NCBI GenBank assembly: GCA_903875575.1
Contig: CAIQWJ010000054.1
Location: 1-64,000, forward strand
Length of the DNA stretch: 64,000 nt
From: an uncultured Acidobacteriia bacterium
GTDB lineage: Bacteria; Acidobacteriota; Terriglobia; Bryobacterales; Bryobacteraceae
Direction of reading: 5' to 3'
Positions 1-7,910 of this stretch are shown piece by piece (positions within the stretch are counted from its first letter, which is position 1; each line of letters opens with the position of its first letter). The position numbers and the translations under genes were made by a program. The notes under the pieces were generated by a model. That model saw only the letters and a program-made list of their open reading frames with translations. It was not told the origin of the DNA and did no database searches.

Positions 1-1
1 G

Positions 2-328
2 CTGCTGGCCGAGGCGGATGTCTCGTACGACAAGCTGATCGAGATGGAAGATATCAATCCCGAGATGGCGAATACGGACGTGGTGCTGATTGTGGGCGCG
101 AACGACATTGTGAATCCGGCGGCGGAGACCGATCCGACCAGCCCGATTGCCGGGATGCCGATTCTGAGCGCGTATAAGGCGCGGACGGTGATGGTGATTA
201 AGCGCAGTATGGGCGTGGGCTTTGCGGGTATTGACAATGATTTGTACTATCGCCCGAATACACTAATGCTGTTTGGGGATGCGAAGGCGTTTACGACGAG
301 TCTGGTGAAGGAATTGGCGGCGGCGTAA
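2..328 (+). CDS. pntB: NAD(P) transhydrogenase subunit beta, C-terminal part (runs off left edge)
   Basis: This is the last 108 residues of the beta subunit of the proton-translocating NAD(P) transhydrogenase. The enzyme is an inner-membrane complex that uses the proton gradient to reduce NADP+ with NADH. The visible part is the soluble NADP-binding domain III: it has the conserved segments [37 protein letters not shown] and the terminal [10 protein letters not shown], which surround the bound NADP in this family. The start codon and membrane part lie outside the window. A short CAGCG/CGCTG inverted repeat follows the stop at about 336-348 but has no T-run, so I do not call a terminator. Confidence 0.95.
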   Translation: MLAEADVSYDKLIEMEDINPEMANTDVVLIVGANDIVNPAAETDPTSPIAGMPILSAYKARTVMVIKRSMGVGFAGIDNDLYYRPNTLMLFGDAKAFTTSLVKELAAA

Positions 329-366
329 GATAGCTGTCAGCGGTTCGCTGGCGGTACTTACGCTCA

Positions 367-1365
367 ATGCAGGTTGCAATCTCCATTTTCGTGGTTGTGT
401 TCACGGTCGCCCTGGCCGGTTGCGGCAGGGCGGGAAGTGTGCCCGATGCGGCGACTCGAAACAGGGCCGTTCCGGAAGCAGAGGCACAGGCCGATTCAGC
501 ACTGTTCCAGGAGTTCGAGACTGTGTTTTATGTACAGGCCGACATGCTATCGGGAATTGGCCTTGCGTCCGGTTTGCCGCCTTCCGCAAGGAACCATCTT
601 TCTTTTCCGTTTTATCAACTCACTGAAGGGCTCCGCCAGTTGGCATCGCACGCGCCGTCCGAGTTGATCCCCGCCGGAAGTTCTGTGCTCCTCGGCGCGA
701 AAGAGTTCAAAGCACCCAGCGGCCCAACTGGGCTTGGGGATGTGCGCTCCACTCGTTGTTACGTAATTATCAGTGAAGGCAGACGCAGCCCGGAATTAGA
801 GCGATACTTCTTCCGGCATTCGCCAGTCGGTACCGCACAGGGATCGCCTGTTTGGAATTGGAGTGCGAAGCTCGGCGAATTCGGCGACGGGAACCCGCGT
901 GAAAGTTTGCTTTACATCACGAGGGTTGGCGAACGTTATGTACTTGTTGCTAACGGCTTGGAACAGCTTCAGGCAGTTGCCGCACGATTGGTCAACGGCA
1001 ACGGTAACACGGAGGAATTGAAGGATCTTCAGGATTGGCTTTCTGTCCGGCAGCATCATATGTGGGGTTACAGGAACTTTCGGTTTGCAGGCATCATCGA
1101 ATGGGATGGCGCAGGTTTGACGCGTGTTGACCATAATGCCCGGGCGCTTGAGTTTTGGGTTGAGTCCGATGGAAAGTCGGGCACCCTGCGGATGTTGAAC
1201 AATCCGGGCAGTGGCTCCCCCGCTCTCAATACGGGATACCTGCAACCAATGAAGCCGGTTGGTCCGGACGCCAGTCAGACGCCCGTACTGCTTACCGGTG
1301 ACCAGAACTCTGTGTCTGCGATATTCGTCGTCGAGGGCTTGCTCGGATTCGCAGTATACCTTTAG
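367..1365 (+). CDS. hypothetical lipoprotein
   Basis: A 332-residue protein I do not recognise. The N-terminus is a hydrophobic stretch ending in LAGC at residues 16-19, a good lipobox, so it is probably cleaved by signal peptidase II and lipid-anchored. The rest is soluble-looking, without obvious catalytic motifs or repeats, and ends in a hydrophobic patch (FVVEGLLGFAVYL). It follows pntB by 38 bp but is unlikely to share its function. Reading-frame length, the single lipobox and the lack of frame breaks support a real gene; no function is proposed. Confidence 0.7.
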   Translation: MQVAISIFVVVFTVALAGCGRAGSVPDAATRNRAVPEAEAQADSALFQEFETVFYVQADMLSGIGLASGLPPSARNHLSFPFYQLTEGLRQLASHAPSELIPAGSSVLLGAKEFKAPSGPTGLGDVRSTRCYVIISEGRRSPELERYFFRHSPVGTAQGSPVWNWSAKLGEFGDGNPRESLLYITRVGERYVLVANGLEQLQAVAARLVNGNGNTEELKDLQDWLSVRQHHMWGYRNFRFAGIIEWDGAGLTRVDHNARALEFWVESDGKSGTLRMLNNPGSGSPALNTGYLQPMKPVGPDASQTPVLLTGDQNSVSAIFVVEGLLGFAVYL

Positions 1366-1403
1366 CGTCCAATACCCGTGCTGATCATACTCTCAAAGCC
1401 CCG

Positions 1404-1651
1404 TTAATTCGGTGTCGGAATACTGTCAATCTTGTCGATTACCAGATGCTCTACGGATGCCCGCGCCGATTCAAGACTTAGCCCGAGTCGTTGGATTTCA
1501 TGCTGGCCATGAGATCCCAGGGCTTGACCGATACTGCGTCAAAGGCTGGTTCCTTCGAATCCTGACCGAAACCCGTACTGGCAGGAAGACAGGTTAGGAA
1601 GAGCGCAATTCCCAACAAGCGTGGACGTAGCGACCTTGGGTTGAACACCAT
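1404..1651 (-). pseudogene. TIGR03435-family protein remnant, middle deleted
   Basis: The reverse strand reads from an ATG at 1651 into a signal peptide-like stretch (LLGIALFLTCLPAS) and then EPAFDAVSVKPWDLM, which is the family's N-terminal motif (compare FDVASVRPS in the intact gene at 2872). The frame stops at 1478-1480. One frame over, directly next to this, the family's C-terminus follows: LGLSLES, then VEHLVIDKIDSIPTPN and a stop at 1404-1406. The roughly 200 residues that normally separate these two motifs are missing. This is therefore an internally deleted, frameshifted copy. Its upstream end lies 124 bp from the nitrilase start. Confidence 0.75.
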
Positions 1652-1775
1652 ACCATCCGTTTACTCTATCGCGTTTCGCGACGTCGTGCGTCGAGCCGTG
1701 TACCGAACTCCAAACTTGATGTGTTCGGCTCGCTCCGCGACCGGTTCTCCATGCCATAATTCAAAAACACCAGCC

Positions 1776-2573
1776 GTGATCCTATTCCGAGTATTCCGAA
1801 TCGCCCTAGCCAACCTCCGTTATCCGGCGACTCCCGAAGACGCCGTCGCCGCCGCTGAGCATGCCATCGAGCAGGCTGCCGCTGCGGGAGCTGGCATCAT
1901 CTGCTTCCCGGAATGCTTTATACCCGGCTACCGCGGCATGGGCAAAGCCGTGCCTCCGGTTGATGCTGCATTCCTCGAACGCGCCTGGTCCGCCGTCGCG
2001 TCCGCCGCGGCGAATTCGCGGGTCGCGGTCATTCTCGGCACCGAGCGCGTCGTCGACAACGCCCTGCGTATTTCCGCGCTCGTCATTAATCCCGACGGCT
2101 CGATTGCGGGCTTTCAGGATAAGACCCAGCTTGATCCTTCCGAAGACATCGCTTACGTGCCCGGTAGCGGTCGTCATGTCTTCCAAACGGGCCCGCTGAA
2201 GTTCGGTGTTGCTATTTGCCATGAGGGCTGGCGTTATCCGGAAACGGTGCGCTGGCCGGCGCGGCATGGGGCGCATGTCGTCTTCCATCCGCATCTGCAT
2301 GAGGCCGAGCCGGGCAGCTACTGGCCGTCCACCTTTGCCGATCCTGCGAATTCTTTTCATGAGAAGGCGATGTTGTGCCGCGCGGCTGAGAATACGTGCT
2401 ACTTCGCCAGTGTGAATTATGCGAGCGAGGGGTCGCCTACGACGTCGGCTGTGGTGCGGCCGGATGGTACGGTGCTGTGCTATCAGCCGTATGGGGTGGA
2501 TGGGTTGCTGGTTGCGGATGTTGATCTCGATGCTGCGACCGGGTTGCTGGCTTCGCGTGTCCGTGAGGGTTAG
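1776..2573 (+). CDS. carbon-nitrogen (nitrilase-superfamily) hydrolase
   Basis: A 265-residue protein with the full catalytic triad of the nitrilase superfamily: Glu in FPECFIPGY, Lys in QDKTQLDP and Cys in VAICHEGWRYPE. Such enzymes hydrolyse nitriles, amides or carbamoyl groups in the cytoplasm; the substrate is not evident. The frame is open further upstream to 1641, but the family begins with a beta-strand like RIALANLRYP. The GTG at 1776 is the closest start that keeps this strand, and no good ribosome site is visible, so the start is uncertain. The last eight codons and the stop lie inside a dispersed repeat (2547-2610), so the native C-terminus may have been replaced. Confidence 0.8.
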   Translation: MILFRVFRIALANLRYPATPEDAVAAAEHAIEQAAAAGAGIICFPECFIPGYRGMGKAVPPVDAAFLERAWSAVASAAANSRVAVILGTERVVDNALRISALVINPDGSIAGFQDKTQLDPSEDIAYVPGSGRHVFQTGPLKFGVAICHEGWRYPETVRWPARHGAHVVFHPHLHEAEPGSYWPSTFADPANSFHEKAMLCRAAENTCYFASVNYASEGSPTTSAVVRPDGTVLCYQPYGVDGLLVADVDLDAATGLLASRVREG

Positions 2574-2610
2574 CGTGCCGCTCCTTACAGTCGCGGTTCG
2601 GTTGGATTTG
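2547..2610 (+). repeat. dispersed REP-like repeat, copy A
   Basis: About 64 bp nearly identical to 3649-3713. Its centre is an imperfect palindrome (GTGAGGG, then TAGCGTGCC, then GCTCCTTAC) followed by a conserved tail around TCGCGGTTCGGTTGG. It overlaps the end of the nitrilase-like gene and supplies that gene's stop codon. The small size, palindromic core and multiple copies suggest a REP-type element. Confidence 0.6.
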
Positions 2611-2742
2611 CCGAACTACGGGGAAGCAAAAGGCGCAGGCCACAGGCCTACTCCACACAGAACGCAGTTCCATATTGCGGCCGGTTGCTGACTTTGCGCG
2701 TCAGTCGCGAGGGCTGCTTCAGGTGCGCGCGGGCAGCCGATA

Positions 2743-2795
2743 TTGATCTCGATGCTGCGACCAGGTTGCTGGCTTCGCAGTCGCGGCTCGGTTGG
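2743..2795 (+). repeat. partial repeat copy C with duplicated gene tail
   Basis: Positions 2743-2778 repeat the nitrilase gene's own 3' end (2521-2556) over 36 bp with one mismatch. They are followed directly by the repeat tail AGTCGCGGCTCGGTTGG. The palindromic centre seen in copies A and B is missing. This looks like a deletion derivative of a duplicated gene-tail-plus-repeat unit. The rest of the 2574-2871 interval shows nothing else recognisable. Confidence 0.5.
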
Positions 2796-2871
2796 CGTGG
2801 CTCATGTTCTCAAGGATTCTTCTGGATCTTTTCGTTGTGATCACACGTAATCCCTGAGAGACCTCGTCCTC

Positions 2872-3630
2872 ATGATAATTTTTCGACCTGCTGCGCCTGC
2901 CATTTTCCTGCTCGCCGCTCTCAGTTGCTTGGCGCAGGCACCGGCATTCGATGTTGCTTCGGTGCGGCCATCCCCCAACGCAGCGAACGGCCTGAACCAA
3001 CTGAACAACGGCGTGGAGCCGATCCACGCCGCGCCCGGATTACTCACCATCCGCGGGGCCAGTCTTCTGATGTGTATTCAATGGGCTTACGATATCCCGC
3101 CTTTCCAGATCGAGGGTCCCGCCTGGCTCAAAGATATCGGCTTCGACATTGTCGCGAAGGTTGCCGGGCCAGCCAATGACGAACAACTGCGATTGATGCT
3201 GCGAACGCTGCTGGAGAATCGTTTCGGGCTGAAGGCCCACACCGAGCGGAAGAATATGCAGGTCTACGAACTGACGCTGGTCAAAGGGAGTCCGAAGTTC
3301 CACGAATCGACGACCGAGGGTCCGCCGATGTTCTCGAACCCGGGGAAAGGTGCCCTGGTGGCGGACCGCGCGACGATGAGCGAATTCGCGGAGAGGATCT
3401 CTGAGGCACTGCAACGGCCGGTTATGGATGCGACCGGACTGAAGGGCCGTTACGATCTTCATATGGACGCCACGGCATACATGGCTACCTCGGGCGAGGG
3501 TCCGATGGATGCGATGGGTTTTTTGTTTAATGCGTTGCAGCAGCAACTGGGCGTGAAGCTGGAATCGCGAAAAGGTATGCCAGCGATCCTGGTGGTGGAT
3601 AGTATCGAAAAGACGCCGACGGAGAATTGA
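2872..3630 (+). CDS. TIGR03435 family secreted protein
   Basis: A 252-residue protein with a signal peptide (hydrophobic residues about 8-20, cleavage near LAQA) followed by the family hallmark FDVASVRPSP. Further hallmarks are the internal segment LRTLLENRFGLKAHTE, a VMDATGLKGRYD motif near residue 190, and the terminal ILVVDSIEKTPTEN. The family is expanded in Solibacteres and its function is unknown; the signal peptide places it outside the cytoplasm. It is intact here, and a broken relative lies just upstream at 1404-1651. A dispersed repeat follows the stop by 18 bp. Confidence 0.9.
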   Translation: MIIFRPAAPAIFLLAALSCLAQAPAFDVASVRPSPNAANGLNQLNNGVEPIHAAPGLLTIRGASLLMCIQWAYDIPPFQIEGPAWLKDIGFDIVAKVAGPANDEQLRLMLRTLLENRFGLKAHTERKNMQVYELTLVKGSPKFHESTTEGPPMFSNPGKGALVADRATMSEFAERISEALQRPVMDATGLKGRYDLHMDATAYMATSGEGPMDAMGFLFNALQQQLGVKLESRKGMPAILVVDSIEKTPTEN

Positions 3631-3648
3631 GTTTTTATTGTCTGCACT

Positions 3649-3713
3649 CTGGCTTCGCGTGTCCGTGAGGGGTAGCGTACCGCTCCTTCACAGTCGCGGC
3701 TCGGTTGGATTTG
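3649..3713 (+). repeat. dispersed REP-like repeat, copy B
   Basis: Near-identical to 2547-2610. The centre GTGAGGGGTAGCGTACC, then GCTCCTTCAC, can fold with an inner GGTA/TACC stem and an outer GTGAGG/CCTTCAC stem, followed by CAGTCGCGGCTCGGTTGG. It lies between two convergent genes, the usual place for REP-like elements. Confidence 0.6.
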
Positions 3714-3723
3714 TGAACGCATT

Positions 3724-4317
3724 TCACGCGCGCGGGGGCAGTAACGTTACGAGCGCCTTTGTTAACTTCGTGCCGATCCGGCTGTAGGCGTGCGGGACCG
3801 CCGAATCGAAATAGATCGCGTCGCCTTCCGTTAGCTCGTGCGTTTCTTCTCCCGCCGTGATTTCCAGTTTGCCGGAGAGTAGGTAGATGAACTCAATGCC
3901 TGCGTGTTCGTGTGGTCGGCTGGCCTCCGGGGCTACCGTGTTGAATTCTGCCAGAAAGCTGTGCAGCGGACGGTTGGGTACCGGGAAATCCAGACTTTCG
4001 AAGTAGTAGCCGACCTGCGCGGCGTCCGGCGAATCCGGAAACCGCAGCCGGTCCTTCTTCCTGACGATCTCCAGTATCCGCCTTGGCTCGGTGTTGAAGA
4101 AGTACTCCAGACCCACGCTGAAGACCATGGCGATTCGGGCCAGAGTGGGCAGGGTGGGGTGCATTACATCCCGCTCCAGCTTGGAGAGCAGCGCTGGGGA
4201 GAGGCCTGTGTGTTTGCTCAGTTCGAGCAGGCCCATGCTCTTACGCAGCCGCAGTCGCCGAAGTTTACTGCCGATGCCGTAGCGCGCCAGTTCCGTGTTG
4301 ATCGTGTCCGAAGCCAT
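3724..4317 (-). CDS. XRE-type regulator with C-terminal cupin domain
   Basis: A 197-residue protein with an N-terminal helix-turn-helix (residues about 12-65, GSKLRRLRLRKSMGLLELS, then HTGLSPALLSKLERD) and a C-terminal cupin barrel (about 120-190, with PHEHAGIEFIYLLSGKLEI and DSAVPHAYSRIG). This layout is typical of small-molecule-responsive repressors or activators. The ATG at 4317 was chosen because it starts just before the HTH and has GAGAGG upstream; the frame stays open to 4467 but that extension is not family-like. It is divergent from the fasciclin gene, and a palindrome lies directly before its start. The ligand and targets are unknown. Confidence 0.85.
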   Translation of the reverse strand: MASDTINTELARYGIGSKLRRLRLRKSMGLLELSKHTGLSPALLSKLERDVMHPTLPTLARIAMVFSVGLEYFFNTEPRRILEIVRKKDRLRFPDSPDAAQVGYYFESLDFPVPNRPLHSFLAEFNTVAPEASRPHEHAGIEFIYLLSGKLEITAGEETHELTEGDAIYFDSAVPHAYSRIGTKLTKALVTLLPPRA

Positions 4318-4319
4318 TT

Positions 4320-4333
4320 GAAAACCTGTTTTC
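4320..4333. promoter_or_regulatory. palindrome before the cupin regulator start (possible operator)
   Basis: GAAAAC-CT-GTTTTC is a perfect inverted repeat that ends three bases before the regulator's ATG. Its position between divergent genes suits autoregulation by the HTH protein. This is inference from position and symmetry only. Confidence 0.35.
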
Positions 4334-4393
4334 CTCTCAGTGTGCGTTTGCCCCGGATGTTTTCCGCTCAGGAAAGTCCGTGTTCGCCTATTC

Positions 4394-4422
4394 TTGATAG
4401 TAAAACATATTTTCTCTAAACT
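4394..4422 (+). promoter_or_regulatory. candidate promoter for the fasciclin gene
   Basis: TTGATA at 4394-4399 and TAAACT at 4417-4422 are separated by 17 bp, about 60 bp before the fasciclin start. The AT-rich stretch stands out in this GC-rich sequence. An opposite-strand pair, TTGAGT and TACTAT, overlaps it and could serve the divergent regulator. Confidence 0.4.
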
Positions 4423-4482
4423 CAAATTGTGATCAGGTGGCGCTACCGCAAAACGCCTGTCACACAAAAAGGGAGCAAAAAG

Positions 4483-4950
4483 ATGAAACTACGTTTGATG
4501 ATTCTGATGGCCGGCGCACTGGCCTTCACTTCACTGGCTTCGGCAGCCGATATTGTCGATACGGCAGTGGCTGGTGGATTTACCACGCTGGTTGCAGCCG
4601 TTAAGGCGGCTGGCCTGGTGGACACGCTGAAGGGACCGGGTCCATTTACCGTGTTCGCACCCACGGATGCAGCGTTTGCCAAACTGCCGGCGGGCACGCT
4701 GGAATCACTGCTGAAGCCGGAAAACAAGGCCAAGCTGCAGAGCATTCTGACTTATCACGTGGTGGCCGGCAAGGTCATGGCGGCGGACGTGGTGAAGCTG
4801 ACTTCGGCGAAGACGGTGGAGGGTCAGAGCGTGGCGATCAAGGTGGCGAATGGCGCTGTAACAGTGGACAACGCGCACGTGACGAAGACTGATATTGAGA
4901 CTTCGAACGGCGTGATCCACGTAATTGATACAGTGCTGCTGCCGAAATAA
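4483..4950 (+). CDS. fasciclin (FAS1) domain secreted protein
   Basis: A 155-residue protein made of a signal peptide (hydrophobic residues about 6-18, ending LASAAD) and one FAS1 domain. The H1 motif is [17 protein letters not shown]. The H2-like region carries [14 protein letters not shown], and the end is [17 protein letters not shown]1 domains mediate adhesion or ligand binding at the cell surface. The ATG at 4483 follows the ribosome site GGGAGC; an upstream in-frame ATG would add a non-signal extension. It is 34 bp upstream of folE on the same strand. Confidence 0.93.
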   Translation: MKLRLMILMAGALAFTSLASAADIVDTAVAGGFTTLVAAVKAAGLVDTLKGPGPFTVFAPTDAAFAKLPAGTLESLLKPENKAKLQSILTYHVVAGKVMAADVVKLTSAKTVEGQSVAIKVANGAVTVDNAHVTKTDIETSNGVIHVIDTVLLPK

Positions 4951-4984
4951 CGACAGCACCGGTCCAGAAAGGGGAATTACAACA

Positions 4985-5584
4985 ATGCGGCAAACGACGG
5001 CCATCAAAGTGCTCTCTCCACGGGGAGAGGGAATCGCGGCTCACATGGAAGAGATCCTGGCGTTGACGGGCGAAGACCCGCAGCGCGAAGGCCTCAAGCG
5101 AACACCGGAGCGCTGGGAGAAGGCGATGCGTTTTCTCACGAGCGGCTACCAGACGCGCCTGGAGGATATTGTCAACGGGGCGTTGTTCGCGGTGAAGTTC
5201 GATGAGATGGTCGTCGTGAGGGATATTGAGTTTTACAGCATGTGCGAGCACCACCTGCTGCCGTTCCATGGCAGGATGCATGTGGCGTATCTGCCGACGA
5301 CTAAGGTGATTGGACTGAGTAAAATCCCGCGTATTGTGAACATGTTTGCGCGGCGGTTTCAGGTGCAGGAGCGCCTGACGCAGGAAGTGGCGGAGGCGGT
5401 ATCGGAGTGCGTGACACCGCGTGGCGTGGCGGTGATGTGCGAGGCCAGTCATTTCTGCATGATGATGCGCGGGGTGGAGAAGCAGGGGTCGACCACAGTG
5501 ACCAGCGCGATGCTGGGTACATTCCGGGAGAATAAGGCGACGCGGGACGAGTTTCTTTCGATGGTTTCGCGCGGAGCAAGATGA
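4985..5584 (+). CDS. folE: GTP cyclohydrolase I
   Basis: A 199-residue enzyme that converts GTP to 7,8-dihydroneopterin triphosphate, the first step of folate and pterin synthesis. It shows the zinc ligand motif [11 protein letters not shown], the [12 protein letters not shown] region and the CMMMRGV segment near the C-terminus. The ATG at 4985 follows AAAGGGGA. The stop overlaps the next start (ATGA), so folE and the SDR gene are surely co-transcribed. Confidence 0.97.
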   Translation: MRQTTAIKVLSPRGEGIAAHMEEILALTGEDPQREGLKRTPERWEKAMRFLTSGYQTRLEDIVNGALFAVKFDEMVVVRDIEFYSMCEHHLLPFHGRMHVAYLPTTKVIGLSKIPRIVNMFARRFQVQERLTQEVAEAVSECVTPRGVAVMCEASHFCMMMRGVEKQGSTTVTSAMLGTFRENKATRDEFLSMVSRGAR

Positions 5585-6942
5585 GACAGACGATTCTGCT
5601 TACGGGTGCTACGGGTTATGTTGGCGGCGAGTTGCTGACGGCGCTGCTCGCCGGCGGTCACGACGTGCGATGCCTGGCGCGTCACCCGGAGGCGCTGCTG
5701 GAGCGGAAGCTTCATGGTGTGGAAGTGGTGGCGGGAGATGTGCTGGATGCGGGGTCGCTGGCTGGGGCGATGGCTGGCGTGGATGTTGCGTACTATCTGG
5801 TGCATTCGATGGGTTCTTCGAAATCGTTTGAAGAGCAGGATCGAACGGCTGCTGGCAATTTCGCCGAGGCGGCCAGGGTGGCTGGCGTGAAGCGGATCGT
5901 CTACCTGGGCGGTTTGGGCGGTGGCGCGGGTGAACTTTCCGCGCATCTTCGCAGTCGGCAGGAGGTGGGAGAGGTTTTGAGGTTGAGTGGCGTTCCTGTG
6001 CTGGAGTTTCGCGCGTCCGTGGTGATTGGCTCGGGCAGTCTGTCGTTTGAGATGATTCGGGCACTGGTGGAGCGCTTGCCAGTGATGATCGCGCCGCGCT
6101 GGGTTTCGGTGGCATCGCAGCCGATTGCCATTGCAGACCTGCTGGCTTATCTGCTGGCCGCGCTGGATCTGCCTTTGGATGAGAGCAAGACGTTTGAGAT
6201 TGGCGGCTCGGATCGCGTGTCGTATGGCGGGATGATGCGCGAGTACGCGAAGCAGCGGGGTCTGCGGCGTTTCGTGATTTCTGTGCCTTTTCTGACGCCG
6301 CGATTATCGAGTTTGTGGCTGGGGCTGGTGACGCCACTCTATGTGCGCGTGGGGCGGAAGCTAATTGACAGCATTCGGAACCCGACGGTGGTGGAAGATT
6401 CAGCGGCTCTAAGTGCGTTTTCTATTCGTCCATGCGGCTACCGCGAGGCGATTGCGGTGGCCATTCAGGCCAGCGGGAAGCATTTGATGACGGATTCCCG
6501 CACCATTCGGGTCACCGCGTCGCCCGAAGCCGCCTTTGTGCCGATTCAACGCATCGGCGGGGCGAGGGGATGGTATTACGCGAACTGGTTGTGGCGGCTT
6601 CGCGGGTGGCTGGATGTGCTGGTGGGCGGCGTTGGAATGCGTCGCGGGCGTCGCGATCCGGAGACGCTCAGCGCAGGCGATGCGCTCGATTTCTGGCGGG
6701 TGGTCGCGATTGAGCCCGGGCATCTGCTGCGCCTGAGCGCTGAGATGAAGCTCCCGGGTCACGCGTGGCTGGAGTTTGAAGTCACGCGCGACGGGACGGG
6801 GTCGCTGATCCGTCAGACGGCTACTTTTGATGCGAAGGGGTTGCTGGGCAGGGCGTATTGGTATGCGGTTTATCCGCTGCACGAGTTTGTGTTCAGCGGG
6901 ATGCTGGCTGGCATTGCTTCGAGCGGGGCTGTTCGCAGCTGA
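5581..6942 (+). CDS. SDR family NAD(P)-binding oxidoreductase with DUF2867-like C-terminus
   Basis: A 453-residue protein. Residues about 4-35 form a Rossmann dinucleotide site ([14 protein letters not shown]). An extended atypical-SDR region follows ([17 protein letters not shown]), and about 300-450 is a polar domain resembling DUF2867 ([16 protein letters not shown], then WLEFEV). Homologous proteins are annotated as YbjT-like oxidoreductases of unknown substrate. It overlaps folE by 4 bp and is followed 3 bp later by the SRPBCC gene, so the three are one operon. Confidence 0.85.
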   Translation: MRQTILLTGATGYVGGELLTALLAGGHDVRCLARHPEALLERKLHGVEVVAGDVLDAGSLAGAMAGVDVAYYLVHSMGSSKSFEEQDRTAAGNFAEAARVAGVKRIVYLGGLGGGAGELSAHLRSRQEVGEVLRLSGVPVLEFRASVVIGSGSLSFEMIRALVERLPVMIAPRWVSVASQPIAIADLLAYLLAALDLPLDESKTFEIGGSDRVSYGGMMREYAKQRGLRRFVISVPFLTPRLSSLWLGLVTPLYVRVGRKLIDSIRNPTVVEDSAALSAFSIRPCGYREAIAVAIQASGKHLMTDSRTIRVTASPEAAFVPIQRIGGARGWYYANWLWRLRGWLDVLVGGVGMRRGRRDPETLSAGDALDFWRVVAIEPGHLLRLSAEMKLPGHAWLEFEVTRDGTGSLIRQTATFDAKGLLGRAYWYAVYPLHEFVFSGMLAGIASSGAVRS

Positions 6943-6945
6943 GCC

Positions 6946-7401
6946 ATGGCGACATTTCTCAGCAGCGTCCTGATTGAAGCGCCGGTGGCGGCGGTTTTCG
7001 CTTTTCACGAGCGCGAGGATGCGCTGGCGCTGCTGAGTCCGCCGTTTCCTCCCGTGCTTGTGCTGCGGCGGGATGGTGGCATCGAGGTGGGGTCTCGGGT
7101 GGAAATGAAGATCGGGCCGCTGCACTGGGTGGCGCTGCATACGGCGTTCGAGAAGAACCGGTTGTTTGAAGATAACCAGATCAGCGGGCCGTTCGCGAGG
7201 TGGGTTCATCGGCACGAGTTTTTCGATCTGGGCGATGCCACGCGGTTGACTGACAATATTGACTACCTGCTGCCCGGCGGCGTGCTGGTGAACCGGTTGT
7301 TTGGCTGGGCGGTGGAGATTGGGCTGGGGCGCATGTTCCAATATCGGCATCGGGTGACGAAATTGTTCTGCGAGAGGGGTATTCATGAAAACAGCAATTA
7401 G
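6946..7401 (+). CDS. SRPBCC family protein
   Basis: A 151-residue single-domain protein beginning ATFLSSVLIEAPVAAVFAFHE, the typical first strand and helix of the START/SRPBCC ligand-binding fold, with a DNIDYLLPGG strand near the end. Members bind hydrophobic ligands or catalyse simple conversions; the ligand is unknown. It follows the SDR gene by 3 bp and overlaps the peroxiredoxin start by 17 bp, so it belongs to the same operon. SDR plus SRPBCC pairs are common near folE and photolyase genes, although no photolyase is present here. Confidence 0.8.
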   Translation: MATFLSSVLIEAPVAAVFAFHEREDALALLSPPFPPVLVLRRDGGIEVGSRVEMKIGPLHWVALHTAFEKNRLFEDNQISGPFARWVHRHEFFDLGDATRLTDNIDYLLPGGVLVNRLFGWAVEIGLGRMFQYRHRVTKLFCERGIHENSN

Positions 7402-7903
7402 TCTTTTTCTTTTGGCTGCGGTGGCGTTCGCGGCGGACACCGCTCCGCATGCGGGGCAGGCGGCTCCGGACTTCACGCTGCCTTCGCAGGATGGCAGCAG
7501 GATTAGTCTTCATGATTTCCGCGGCAAGTGGGTGGTGCTCTACTTTTATCCAAAAGACGGAACTTCGGGCTGCACGATTGAGGCGCACAACTTCCAGCGC
7601 GATCTGGCCCGGTATGAGCAACTGGGCGCGGTGATCGTGGGGGTCAGTGTGGATTCGGCGAACAGCCATAAGGAGTTTTGCGCGAAGCAGGGGCTGACTT
7701 TCAAGCTGCTCTCGGATACGGAGAAAGCAGTGTCGCGGCAGTATGGGTCGCTGATGAATCTGGTGGCGTTTAAGCTTTCGGCGCGGAATACTTTTCTGGT
7801 GAATCCTGCCGGGGGTATCGCGAAAGTCTGGATGGGCGTCTCCCCCGCTCATCACAGTGAAGAAGTTCTGGCGGAGCTAACGCGCGTGGCCAAATCGCAT
7901 TGA
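7385..7903 (+). CDS. bcp: peroxiredoxin of the BCP/PrxQ type, exported
   Basis: A 172-residue thiol peroxidase that reduces H2O2 and organic peroxides. Residues 1-17 are a signal peptide (SLFLLAAVAFAAD), so it probably works in the periplasm, unlike the usual cytoplasmic BCP. The AhpC/TSA core has PDFTLPSQDG, the peroxidatic cysteine in KDGTSGCTIEAHNF and VIVGVSVDS. It overlaps the SRPBCC gene by 17 bp and is the fifth gene of the folE run. Confidence 0.9.
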   Translation: MKTAISLFLLAAVAFAADTAPHAGQAAPDFTLPSQDGSRISLHDFRGKWVVLYFYPKDGTSGCTIEAHNFQRDLARYEQLGAVIVGVSVDSANSHKEFCAKQGLTFKLLSDTEKAVSRQYGSLMNLVAFKLSARNTFLVNPAGGIAKVWMGVSPAHHSEEVLAELTRVAKSH

Positions 7904-7910
7904 GCTGTTT

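Noticed and set aside
328-366. Terminator after pntB
   Set aside because: Only a 5-bp stem without a T-run.
1412-1597. Plus-strand 61-codon frame
   Set aside because: It is opposite the TIGR03435 remnant and has no motif or ribosome site.
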